From contig NZ_JAQIYM010000006.1 in the NCBI RefSeq assembly GCF_028823535.1, forward strand, positions 124,001 to 188,000: a stretch of 64,000 bases of DNA, in the 5' to 3' direction. Of this stretch, positions 54,635 to 62,261 are shown in pieces (the stretch's first letter is position 1; every line of letters begins with the position of its first letter). Below the pieces are notes generated by a model that was given only the letters and a program-made list of their open reading frames with translations, had not been told where the DNA came from and searched no databases. Source of the stretch: Pseudomonas serbica. Lineage in GTDB: Bacteria > Pseudomonadota > Gammaproteobacteria > Pseudomonadales > Pseudomonadaceae. A program made the position numbers and the translations under genes.

Positions 54635-54661
54635 TATAGTCTGGCGCAGTTTTGCCGATAA
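54635..54661 (+). promoter_or_regulatory. Sigma-28 (FliA) promoter of motAB
   Basis: Seen: TATAGTCT (54635-54642), 11-base spacer, GCCGATAA (54654-54661). The -10 is identical to the enterobacterial FliA consensus GCCGATAA and the -35 matches TAAAGTTT at 6 of 8 positions. The motA ATG lies 68 bases downstream. Inferred: late-class flagellar expression of motAB. Confidence 0.8.
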
Positions 54662-54729
54662 GTAGAAGAAGAGATTTTTTAACTTCCGAATATGACCTTG
54701 AACCCGACTCAGTAAGTGCTCTCCTACCT

Positions 54730-55581
54730 ATGGCTAAAATTATCGGCATCATCGTCGTATTCGCGAGCGTGCTCGGCGGATACGTGCTCTCCCATGGCAA
54801 GATTGCCGCCCTGATCCAGCCTTTCGAGGTCATGATCATCGGTGGTGCGGCCCTCGGTGCGTTCCTGCAGGCCAACCCTGGTTATATGACCATGCACGTG
54901 CTCAAGAAGTCCCTGAGCATGTTCGGGTCGCGTTTCAGCCATGCCTTCTACCTGGAAGTGCTGGGCCTGATCTACGAGATTCTCAACAAGAGCCGCCGCG
55001 AAGGCATGATGGCCATCGAAGCGGACATCGAAGATGCCGCGGCGAGCCCGATCTTCGCCAAGTACCCGACGGTCCTCAAGGATGAGCGCATGACCGCGTT
55101 CATCTGTGATTACCTGCGCATCATGTCCTCCGGCAACATGGCGCCCCATGAGCTGGAGGGCCTGTTCGACATGGAGCTCTACAGCCTCAAGGAAGACCTG
55201 GAGCACCCGTCCCACGCAGTGAACGGTATCGCCGACGCCATGCCCGGTTTCGGTATCGTCGCGGCGGTCCTGGGTATCGTGGTGACCATGGCCTCGCTGG
55301 GTGAGGGCGATCAGAAATCCATCGGCCTGCACGTCGGTGCGGCACTGGTCGGTACCTTCTTCGGTATTCTCGCCGCCTATGGTTTCTTCGGCCCGCTGGC
55401 GCACTCCCTGGCCCACGATGCCAAGGAAGAGTTGAATGTCTACGAAGCCATCAAGGCCTCGCTGGTTGCTTCCGCCTCGGGCATGCCGCCATCGCTGGCC
55501 GTGGAGTTCGGGCGCAAGGTCCTGTACCCGGCGCACCGTCCAAGCTTCGCTGAGCTGGAACAAGCGGTTCGCGGTCGTTAA
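54730..55581 (+). CDS. motA: Flagellar motor stator protein MotA
   Basis: Seen: 283 residues from ATG (MAKIIGIIVVFASVLGGYVLS). Four membrane segments, and the conserved cytoplasmic loop with RREGMMAIEADIED. The proline-bearing AMPGFGIVAAVLGIVV and LVGTFFGILAAYGFFGP are typical. Known: MotA5MotB2 stators conduct protons and drive rotation. An upstream in-frame extension lies over the FliA promoter and is rejected. motB starts 3 bases after the stop. Confidence 0.96.
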   Translation: MAKIIGIIVVFASVLGGYVLSHGKIAALIQPFEVMIIGGAALGAFLQANPGYMTMHVLKKSLSMFGSRFSHAFYLEVLGLIYEILNKSRREGMMAIEADIEDAAASPIFAKYPTVLKDERMTAFICDYLRIMSSGNMAPHELEGLFDMELYSLKEDLEHPSHAVNGIADAMPGFGIVAAVLGIVVTMASLGEGDQKSIGLHVGAALVGTFFGILAAYGFFGPLAHSLAHDAKEELNVYEAIKASLVASASGMPPSLAVEFGRKVLYPAHRPSFAELEQAVRGR

Positions 55582-55584
55582 GCC

Positions 55585-56613
55585 ATGGAGAACAATCAGC
55601 CGATAATCATCAAGCGCGTCAAGCGCATCGCCGGGGGGCATCATGGGGGCGCCTGGAAAATCGCCTTCGCCGACTTCGCCACGGCGATGATGGCGTTCTT
55701 TCTGGTGTTGTGGCTGTTGTCCACCGCCACCCCGGAACAGAAAATCGCCATCGCCGGTTACTTCAAGGACCCCATCGGCTTTTCCGAAAGTGGCACGCCA
55801 TACATCATCGACCTGGGCGGCACGCCAACCATGGCGCCGGAAAATACCCTCAACCCCGAGATAAAGACCCAGCCGCAGCCGGACAAGGTAACCGTCGATG
55901 TCGATCAGGTTGAAGGCATGGCCGAGATGGTTGAGAAAGAACGCCTGGAACTGCTGCTGCAAGAACTGCAGAACAAGGTCGAAGAGAATCCGCAACTGCA
56001 GAAATTCAAAGACCAGATCCTGTTCGAGATCACCCCGGACGGTTTGCGTATCCAGATCGTGGACGCCGAGAACCGGCCGATGTTCGATTCAGGCTCGGCC
56101 CGCCTGAAACCCTATTTCGAAGACATCCTGCTGGCCATGGCCGACACCATCAAGGCCGTGCCAAACAAGATCAGCATCAGCGGCCACACCGATGCCAAGC
56201 CATACACCGGCAGCGGTGATTTCGGTAACTGGGAACTCTCGGCCAACCGTGCCAACGCCGCACGGCGTGCGCTGGTGGCGGGCAGCTATCCGGATGCACA
56301 GGTGGCGCGTGTGGTCGGTTACGCCTCGTCGGCGCTGTTCGACCGCGAGCATCCGTTCAACCCGGTGAACCGTCGTATCGACATTGTCGTGCTGACGAAA
56401 AAAGCCCAGCGTGCGATCGAAGGGGCGCAGGGCGCAGAGCCGGCACCTGATGCGCCGCAAGGTTCGACCGCGCCGGGCACCGCACCGGTTGCACCGGTCG
56501 ACCCGAACGCGTTGCCAGCGGACAAACAACCGCTGCCGGCCCACGAACTGCGCGAGCGTCTGAACCTGTTCGATGATCCGGCACCGACGCCGGGCGAACC
56601 ACCCAAGCAGTGA
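55585..56613 (+). CDS. motB: Flagellar motor stator protein MotB
   Basis: Seen: 342 residues, MENNQPIIIKRVKRIAGGHH. One membrane helix with the proton-carrying Asp in KIAFADFATAMMAFFLVLWL. The OmpA-like peptidoglycan-binding domain has SISGHTDAKPYTG and NWELSANRANAARRAL. The C-terminal 60 residues are Pro/Ala-rich. Known: anchors the stator to the wall. Followed by a strong terminator 4 bases after the stop. Confidence 0.96.
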   Translation: MENNQPIIIKRVKRIAGGHHGGAWKIAFADFATAMMAFFLVLWLLSTATPEQKIAIAGYFKDPIGFSESGTPYIIDLGGTPTMAPENTLNPEIKTQPQPDKVTVDVDQVEGMAEMVEKERLELLLQELQNKVEENPQLQKFKDQILFEITPDGLRIQIVDAENRPMFDSGSARLKPYFEDILLAMADTIKAVPNKISISGHTDAKPYTGSGDFGNWELSANRANAARRALVAGSYPDAQVARVVGYASSALFDREHPFNPVNRRIDIVVLTKKAQRAIEGAQGAEPAPDAPQGSTAPGTAPVAPVDPNALPADKQPLPAHELRERLNLFDDPAPTPGEPPKQ

Positions 56614-56616
56614 CCT

Positions 56617-56648
56617 ACAAAAAAGCCGACGGATGTCGGCTTTTTTGT
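56617..56648. terminator. Bidirectional intrinsic terminator, motB / TIR cassette
   Basis: Seen: ACAAAAAAGCCGAC-GGAT-GTCGGCTTTTTTGT, a perfect stem with A and U runs on both sides. It terminates motAB on the plus strand and, 14 bases past the stop of the minus-strand TIR gene, the defence cassette as well. Confidence 0.9.
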
Positions 56649-56662
56649 GGGTGCTTCCGGCC

Positions 56663-57154
56663 TTAAAACCCACGGATGATTCTGGATTTAAGATCCGTGT
56701 GGAATCGATCGGCGTTACTCCTGTTGACGCTGCGTGCCGATTCGTTGCCATTCACGGATTCCAGGGACATGGAACGCTTGAGCGTCGACTCGTTGCGATA
56801 CGCATCGATAAAGAACTCGATATCCCGCTCGCTGGTCAGCTTCGGCCATTTGTCCAGATACAGCGGCAGCGCTGTCGGGCCGGTCTTGAACGAGCAGATA
56901 CGCCGGTTGGTGATGGTCGCTTCGCCGATTTCGAACGGTACCCACCAGGACAGCGCGGTTTTCTCTGACACCACTGCCAGCAGATGTGTGCACTCGCTGA
57001 TGTTGCGGGTGATCACCCCGGTGATGTCATCGGTGGTCTGGGATTCGGCATCCAGTACATCAAGGTAAGTCTTGATATTGGCTTGCATCAGGCGCGTGTT
57101 GATATTGATCGCATAGGCACGATCCATGTGGCGGTAGCTGATAAATACAGGCAT
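56663..57154 (-). CDS. TIR-domain protein (third gene of TIR-caspase cassette)
   Basis: Seen: 163 residues from ATG (MPVFISYRHMDRAYAININT). TIR features: strand A VFISYRH, helix/loop with TYLDVLD, ISECTHLLAVVSEKTALSWW, and the likely NADase Glu75 in WWVPFEIGEA. Residues 125-163 are a Ser/Asn/Arg-rich tail without homology I can name. Known: bacterial TIR domains cleave NAD+ or make cyclic ADP-ribose signals. Inferred: second signal maker, regulator or NAD-depleting partner of the caspase gene, whose stop it overlaps by one base. A longer frame to 57286 lies inside the caspase gene. Confidence 0.87.
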   Translation of the reverse strand: MPVFISYRHMDRAYAININTRLMQANIKTYLDVLDAESQTTDDITGVITRNISECTHLLAVVSEKTALSWWVPFEIGEATITNRRICSFKTGPTALPLYLDKWPKLTSERDIEFFIDAYRNESTLKRSMSLESVNGNESARSVNRSNADRFHTDLKSRIIRGF

Positions 57155-58113
57155 CAGAAATGTCCCTTGATCGCGAGTTCGCGGTAGTAGGCGCCGAGGG
57201 CGGTGAGGCGGCAGCCGGTGGCGTGGATGGCGGCGTAGTACATGTGTTCGGCGTCCACCGGTTCGATAAGACTGTGGCGGTTGCACTTTTGCAGTTGGGC
57301 AAAGACTTCGCCCTGTTCCGGGTTGAACTCAGCTTCGGTGGGCTCAAAGCTTGGGGCGAGGGGGTACACCGACTCCGCTTCGGCAAACCATTCGGGGAGT
57401 TTGCGCAGGATTTCCTTGGGGATCAGCGGCGAAACTTCGCGCAGGGAAATGAACTGCGACACGTTGGTCTTGAACACCGGACGCTGCTCCCAGGCATCCA
57501 GGGCGTTGTCGACAAACGAATAAAGGCTGCCGGGGGTGATCTTGCCCAGGATGTTCGCCGCGCCGCCGTGCAGGGCCTGGAGCAACAGTCCGGTGAACAC
57601 ACCGTGCTGTGCGCCCTCCATCGCCGGCTCAGCTTTTTTGCAGGCGGTCAGAATGGTCATGCCTTCGCCGATCACGGCGCACTCGCTGCGCAAGGCGCGC
57701 AGTTCGCCGGCCGAGCCGCTCTGGCAGCAATCGAGAATGATCACTTTGTTCTTGATCCTGGTGGCCTTGGTGGCCCAGTTGAGGATGTCGCTCAGGCGAA
57801 TCCCGTCCTTGGCGCTCTTGTAGTCCTGCGGGATCAACATGCCTTCGTCGGTGTCGGTGTCGAAGCTGCCGTGGCCGGCGAAGTACAGCAGGGCGACATT
57901 GCAGTCCCCGGAAAACAGCTCGCGGATCTGGTCTTCGAGTTTTTCCCGGCAGAGGTAGTCCTCGGCGGAGGTCAGGACGATGTTCTTGAAGTTCGGATCG
58001 CCGTTGGCGTCGGTCTTCAGCACGGAGGCCATGGCCATGGCGTCATTGCAGCAGCCGCTCAGGCGCGAAACGTGGGTGTAGTCGTTGATGCCGATAAACA
58101 GTCCCTTGCGCAT
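57154..58113 (-). CDS. Caspase-like (C14/metacaspase) protease, probable immune effector
   Basis: Seen: 319 residues from ATG (MRKGLFIGINDYTHVSRLSG). Catalytic His81 in LLYFAGHGS and Cys130 in IILDCCQSGS, the standard caspase-fold pair; strand VIILD precedes it. Residues about 235-319 form a separate C-terminal part ending MYYAAIHATGCRLTALGAYY and nine more residues. Known: in type IV Thoeris a TIR-made cyclic nucleotide activates a caspase-like protease that cleaves cell proteins. Inferred: the same role here. It starts 2 bases after the ThsB-like stop and overlaps the TIR gene by one base. Confidence 0.9.
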   Translation of the reverse strand: MRKGLFIGINDYTHVSRLSGCCNDAMAMASVLKTDANGDPNFKNIVLTSAEDYLCREKLEDQIRELFSGDCNVALLYFAGHGSFDTDTDEGMLIPQDYKSAKDGIRLSDILNWATKATRIKNKVIILDCCQSGSAGELRALRSECAVIGEGMTILTACKKAEPAMEGAQHGVFTGLLLQALHGGAANILGKITPGSLYSFVDNALDAWEQRPVFKTNVSQFISLREVSPLIPKEILRKLPEWFAEAESVYPLAPSFEPTEAEFNPEQGEVFAQLQKCNRHSLIEPVDAEHMYYAAIHATGCRLTALGAYYRELAIKGHF

Positions 58114-58115
58114 GG

Positions 58116-58523
58116 TTACACCGCCGTGTGCTGGCGAATGGCGCTGATGATGCTGTTGGTGTTCCACGCACATTCGCTGTGCGCCGCGTCACGCACCACC
58201 TTGGAAATGCGTTCGGCGCCGAACGGCTTGATCGCAATGATGACCTTGCCCATGCGTTTGGCGATCTCGATTTCCTTGTTGATCCACTTGCTGTAGGTGG
58301 AATACATCCCGGCCATGATCAACACCGCCGAGCACGGGCGGATCTTGTCTTCGATGGCCTCCTCAAGTTGTTTGTCGGTTTTCGCGCCCACAATCGGCTT
58401 GTCGGGTGGCACCGAAAAGTTCTTGTACGTGAAATCGGGCCGCGCGTTGAGCAAGCGCACGAGATTGTCGTGGGCGTGGGGGTAATTCCACGAGTGGCTG
58501 ATGAATAGATGATAGGTCTGCAT
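58116..58523 (-). CDS. ThsB-like TIR (DUF1863/MTH538 fold) protein
   Basis: Seen: 135 residues from ATG with GAGGGA ribosome site. HLFISHSWNYPHAHDNLVRLL, FTYKNFSVPPDKPI, VLIMAGMYSTYSKWINKEIE and the final WNTNSIISAI match the TIR-like ThsB pattern throughout; Glu84 in KWINKEIE is the likely catalytic Glu. Known: ThsB proteins sense phage and make cyclic ADP-ribose isomers. First gene of the three-gene minus-strand cassette; about 200 bases separate it from rsgA, where its promoter should lie, though no clear -35/-10 pair was found. Confidence 0.88.
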   Translation of the reverse strand: MQTYHLFISHSWNYPHAHDNLVRLLNARPDFTYKNFSVPPDKPIVGAKTDKQLEEAIEDKIRPCSAVLIMAGMYSTYSKWINKEIEIAKRMGKVIIAIKPFGAERISKVVRDAAHSECAWNTNSIISAIRQHTAV

Positions 58524-58724
58524 GGGTATCCCTCGGTCTCGCTTGAGTGCGAAGAGGGTTTGAACCTAGGCGATTGCCGAGCGGCCACAAGGGACTGACG
58601 CGAAAAGAGAAATGCCCTACAAGCGAGCGTGCGCAGGCCTTACAGAAAAGTCTGACGTTTAAATCGAGGGGAAAGATCCAGCTGCCGACCGCCCCGCTGA
58701 AGTCAGGGCGGCCGGCACGTCTGT

Positions 58725-59756
58725 TTAGTAGCCGTTTTCCGGCAGGCTGGCGATGATCGAGCGGTAGCTGTTCATCCGTTGTTGCTGCACGCGGCCATCT
58801 TCCAGGGCCTTGAGCAGGGCGCAGCCCGGTTCGCGGTCGTGCTTGCAGTCGCGGAAGCGGCAAGTGCCGAGCAAGTCGTTGAACTCGATGAAACCGGCTT
58901 CGACGTCGGCACGGCTGACGTGGCCCAGGCCGAATTCGCGGATACCCGGGGAGTCGATCAACTCACCGCCGCCGGGGAAGTGGAACAGGCGCGCGGTGGT
59001 GGTGGTATGGGTGCCCTGGCCGGACAGCTCGGACAGCGGGCCGACACGGGTTTCGACCTCTGGCAGCAAGCTGTTGACCAACGACGACTTGCCGACGCCG
59101 GACTGGCCGACGAACACGCTGATGCGCCCGTCCAGTTGCTTCTGAAGTTGTTCCATGCCGTTGCCGTGGTGGGCCGACACTTCCAGCACCGGGTAACCCA
59201 GGGTACGGTAGACCGCCAGCAAGGCATTCAGCGCCGGGGCGTTGTGTTCGTCAATCAGGTCGAACTTGTTCAGCAACAGCAGCGGCTTGATGCCCGCGTG
59301 TTCGGCGGCCACGAGGTAGCGGTCGATCAGGTTGGCATGGGGCTCAGGCAGCGGCGCAAACACGATGACAATCATGTCGACGTTCGCCGCTACAGGCTTG
59401 AGCTGGCCACGGCTGTCCGGGCGGCAGAGTTCGGTGTTGCGTGGCAGTTGCGCCACGATCACGCCAATGCCCTGGTTGCCGGCACGCCAGACCACCTGGT
59501 CGCCGGTCACCAGCGCGGGCAGGTTGGCGCGCAGGTGGCAACGGAACACCTGGCCGGCCAGTTCGCCGTCGCGGGCCTCGACTTCGACCTGCACCCCGAA
59601 GTGGGCGATCACCAGGCCGTGCTGTTCCGGGCCCAGGTCGCCACCCTCAAGTGCCTCGACAGCCGAGGACTCGCGTTTGGCGGCGCGGGCAGCGCGTTCG
59701 CCCTGAATCTTTTCGATGCGCCAGTTTTGACGACGATTGAGTTGGCGTTTGGCCAT
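58725..59756 (-). CDS. rsgA: Small ribosomal subunit biogenesis GTPase
   Basis: Seen: 343 residues, [20 protein letters not shown]. An N-terminal OB fold, then a circularly permuted GTPase: NKFDLIDE (G4) precedes [12 protein letters not shown] (G1, near 217) and [10 protein letters not shown] (G3). The zinc motif is [14 protein letters not shown] near the C-terminus. Known: releases late assembly factors from the 30S subunit. Divergent from orn, as in many gamma-proteobacteria. Confidence 0.96.
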   Translation of the reverse strand: MAKRQLNRRQNWRIEKIQGERAARAAKRESSAVEALEGGDLGPEQHGLVIAHFGVQVEVEARDGELAGQVFRCHLRANLPALVTGDQVVWRAGNQGIGVIVAQLPRNTELCRPDSRGQLKPVAANVDMIVIVFAPLPEPHANLIDRYLVAAEHAGIKPLLLLNKFDLIDEHNAPALNALLAVYRTLGYPVLEVSAHHGNGMEQLQKQLDGRISVFVGQSGVGKSSLVNSLLPEVETRVGPLSELSGQGTHTTTTARLFHFPGGGELIDSPGIREFGLGHVSRADVEAGFIEFNDLLGTCRFRDCKHDREPGCALLKALEDGRVQQQRMNSYRSIIASLPENGY

Positions 59757-59863
59757 GGGTGTTCCGTATCAAGAATGCAGCGATTAGGTAAAACGGCCGC
59801 GAGTTTAGCACGCCCAGCCACCGGCCTAGGCTAAACTGCGCAGCATTGCCTAGGAGCCGACAC

Positions 59864-60406
59864 ATGCAAAACTCGCAGAACCTGATCTGGATCGACCTGG
59901 AAATGACCGGTCTGAACCCGGATACCGATGTCATCATCGAAATGGCCACCATTGTCACCGATAGCGACCTGAACACCCTGGCCGAAGGTCCGGTGATCGC
60001 CATTCACCATAGCGACGAGATCCTTGCCGGCATGGACGAGTGGAACACCCGTCAACACGGCGGTTCGGGCCTGACCCAGCGCGTGCGCGACAGTCGCATC
60101 AGCATGGCTGAAGCCGAAGCCCAAACCATCGCCTTCCTGGAGAAGTGGGTGCCAAAGGGCAAATCGCCGATCTGCGGCAACAGCATCTGCCAGGATCGTC
60201 GCTTCCTTTATACGCACATGAAATCCCTGGAAAGCTATTTCCACTACCGCAACCTCGACGTTTCGACCCTCAAGGAACTGGCCGCTCGGTGGGCACCGGA
60301 CGTACGCGACAGTTTCAAGAAGGGCAGCACTCACCTGGCACTGGACGACATCCGCGAGTCGATCGCCGAGCTGCAGCATTACCGCCAGCACTTCATCAAG
60401 GCCTGA
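59864..60406 (+). CDS. orn: Oligoribonuclease
   Basis: Seen: 180 residues from ATG with TAGGAG 9 bases upstream, the exact family length. DEDDh exonuclease motifs: [21 protein letters not shown], and the final [10 protein letters not shown]. Known: degrades 2-5-mer RNAs and pGpG, the latter ending c-di-GMP turnover in Pseudomonas; usually essential. A TAAACT box at 59832-59837 is a plausible -10. Confidence 0.97.
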   Translation: MQNSQNLIWIDLEMTGLNPDTDVIIEMATIVTDSDLNTLAEGPVIAIHHSDEILAGMDEWNTRQHGGSGLTQRVRDSRISMAEAEAQTIAFLEKWVPKGKSPICGNSICQDRRFLYTHMKSLESYFHYRNLDVSTLKELAARWAPDVRDSFKKGSTHLALDDIRESIAELQHYRQHFIKA

Positions 60407-60430
60407 CAGGGTAGCGTCTGTTCCGGCCCC

Positions 60431-60455
60431 TTCGCTGGCAAGCCAGCTCCTACAG
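60431..60455. repeat. Single REP copy after orn
   Basis: Seen: TTCGCTGGCAAGCCAGCTCC followed by TACAG, one unpaired arm of the TGTAGGAGCTGGCTTGCCAG family, with an internal imperfect palindrome. No inverted partner lies within the 119-base gap. Confidence 0.75.
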
Positions 60456-60525
60456 ATGGCGGCGCCCTCTTTTGGTGCCTGGGCGAAGTGCGTAGACTGC
60501 GCGCCTTTTTGCAAGGATCGCCACC

Positions 60526-61137
60526 ATGCTGTTGATGCTCTACCTGATCGCCATCACCGCCGAGGCCATGACCGGCGCCCTGTCTGCGGGGCGTCGCGGC
60601 ATGGACTGGTTCGGCGTGGTGCTGATCGCGTGCGTTACGGCGCTGGGCGGCGGTTCGGTGCGCGACGTGCTACTCGGCCACTACCCGCTCACCTGGGTCA
60701 AACACCCGGAATACCTGGTGCTGACCAGCATTGCAGCGATGTTCACGGTGTTCACTGCGCGCTGGATGCGCCATTTGCGGTCATTGTTTCTGGTGCTGGA
60801 CGCCGTCGGCCTGGTGGCGTTCACGCTGATTGGCTGCATGACCGCTCTGGAAATGGGACATGGCATGTTGGTCGCGTCGGTCAGCGGCGTGATCACTGGC
60901 GTTTTCGGTGGAATCCTGCGCGATATCTTCTGCAACGATATTCCGCTGATCTTTCGGCGCGAGTTGTACGCCAGCGTCTCGTTCGCGGCGGCGTGGTGCT
61001 ACATGTTTTGCCTTTACCTGAACTTGCCGGGAGAGCAGGCGATCTTGATCACCCTGTTCGGCGGCTTCCTGCTGCGGCTGTTGGCGATCCGCTTCCATTG
61101 GGAAATGCCCAAGTTCGTCTACAACGACGAAGCCTGA
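60526..61137 (+). CDS. TRIC-type (UPF0126) cation channel protein
   Basis: Seen: 203 residues with about seven membrane helices in two repeats. The repeat motifs are ALGGGSVRDVLLG (near residue 41-53) and GVFGGILRDIFCND (near 125-138), the paired GGGxxRD blocks of the family. Known: prokaryotic TRIC proteins form trimeric cation channels; physiological role in bacteria is unclear. A TAGACT box at 60493-60498 could be its -10. Its end overlaps the convergent queG by 19 bases. Confidence 0.9.
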   Translation: MLLMLYLIAITAEAMTGALSAGRRGMDWFGVVLIACVTALGGGSVRDVLLGHYPLTWVKHPEYLVLTSIAAMFTVFTARWMRHLRSLFLVLDAVGLVAFTLIGCMTALEMGHGMLVASVSGVITGVFGGILRDIFCNDIPLIFRRELYASVSFAAAWCYMFCLYLNLPGEQAILITLFGGFLLRLLAIRFHWEMPKFVYNDEA

Positions 61138-62198
61138 CGTTCGGCGTGCTGCTGCAACGCCCACTCGACGTGCTCGCGGACCAATTCGGACGGGTGTTCC
61201 CGTCGCGCCTTCAATGCCTCCAGCACTGGAATGGTTGAAGGCGCATTGCCGAGGCCGACGGCCAGGTTGCGCAGCCAGTTTTCGTACCCGGTCCGGCGGA
61301 GCGGCGAGCCTTCGGTGCTGCTCAAGAACTTGTCCTCGTCCCACATGAACAGCTCGGCCAGTCCGGCGTTGTCCAGGTTGTGCCGTGGCTTGAAGTCGCT
61401 TTCGCCGGATGGGCGGGCGAAGCGGTTCCACGGGCAGACGATCTGGCAGTCGTCGCAGCCGAACACCCGATTGCCGATCAGCGGGCGCAGATCTTCAGGG
61501 ATGGCGCCCTTGAGTTCGATGGTCAGGTAGGAAATACAGCGCCGGGCGTCCAGTACATAGGGGCCAACGAAGGCATTGGTCGGGCAGATGTCGAGACAGG
61601 CAGTGCAGCGGCCGCAGTGTTCGCTGGCATGGGGCGGGTCCACTGGCAGCGGCAGGTCGACGAACAGTTCGGCGAGAAAGAAATAACTGCCGGCCTTGCG
61701 ATTCAAGACCAGGGTGTTTTTACCGATCCAGCCCAGGCCCGCTTGCTCTGCAATGGCTTTTTCCAGGACGGGAGCGCTGTCGACGAACGCGCGATAGCCG
61801 AACGGGCCAATTTCGGCCTGAATTTTTTCCGCCAGGTGTTGCACGCGTTTACGGATCAATTTGTGGTAATCGCGGCCCAAGGCATAACGCGAGACGTAGG
61901 CTTTTTCCGGTTGGGCAAGCAGTTGCGCCATTCTGGTATCGCCCGACAGGTAGTCCATGCGCAACGACACCACGCGCAAAGTGCCCGGCACCAGTTCTTC
62001 GGGGTGTGAGCGTTTGCTGCCATGTGCGCCCATGTATTCCATTTCGCCGTGGTAGCCGGCGGCGAGCCAGCGCTCCAGGTGCTGCTCATGCTCGGCCAGA
62101 TCGAGGCCGCTGATGCCGACTTGCTGGAAACCCAGCTCGCGGCCCCAGTCCTTGATGGATTGGGCGAGGGCGGGCAGATCTGTGGTAATTGCGGGCAT
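61119..62198 (-). CDS. queG: Epoxyqueuosine reductase
   Basis: Seen: 359 residues from ATG (MPAITTDLPALAQSIKDWGR). Two [4Fe-4S] motifs, CGRCTACLDICP and CDDCQIVCPWN (about 198-255), and C-terminal HEAT-like repeats (ENWLRNLAVGLGN, ELVREHVEWAL). Known: cobalamin-dependent enzyme for the last step of queuosine in tRNA. An extension to 62270 overlaps the divergent nnr leader and is rejected. Confidence 0.95.
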   Translation of the reverse strand: MPAITTDLPALAQSIKDWGRELGFQQVGISGLDLAEHEQHLERWLAAGYHGEMEYMGAHGSKRSHPEELVPGTLRVVSLRMDYLSGDTRMAQLLAQPEKAYVSRYALGRDYHKLIRKRVQHLAEKIQAEIGPFGYRAFVDSAPVLEKAIAEQAGLGWIGKNTLVLNRKAGSYFFLAELFVDLPLPVDPPHASEHCGRCTACLDICPTNAFVGPYVLDARRCISYLTIELKGAIPEDLRPLIGNRVFGCDDCQIVCPWNRFARPSGESDFKPRHNLDNAGLAELFMWDEDKFLSSTEGSPLRRTGYENWLRNLAVGLGNAPSTIPVLEALKARREHPSELVREHVEWALQQHAERQASSL

Positions 62199-62261
62199 GA
62201 GGCGAGAGAAACCGGAGCTGAGGTGCGTATAATTCTGCCAGACATCGGAGCCTATAGACGC

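Noticed and set aside
57160..58296. 378-codon plus-strand frame over the caspase gene
   Set aside because: The minus-strand product has the intact caspase His/Cys motifs and tight operon spacing; the plus product has no recognisable domain.
56663..58523. Cassette read as a type I Thoeris or CBASS system
   Set aside because: There is no ThsA-type SIR2/SLOG effector and no CD-NTase gene in the window; the caspase partner fits the TIR-caspase arrangement better.
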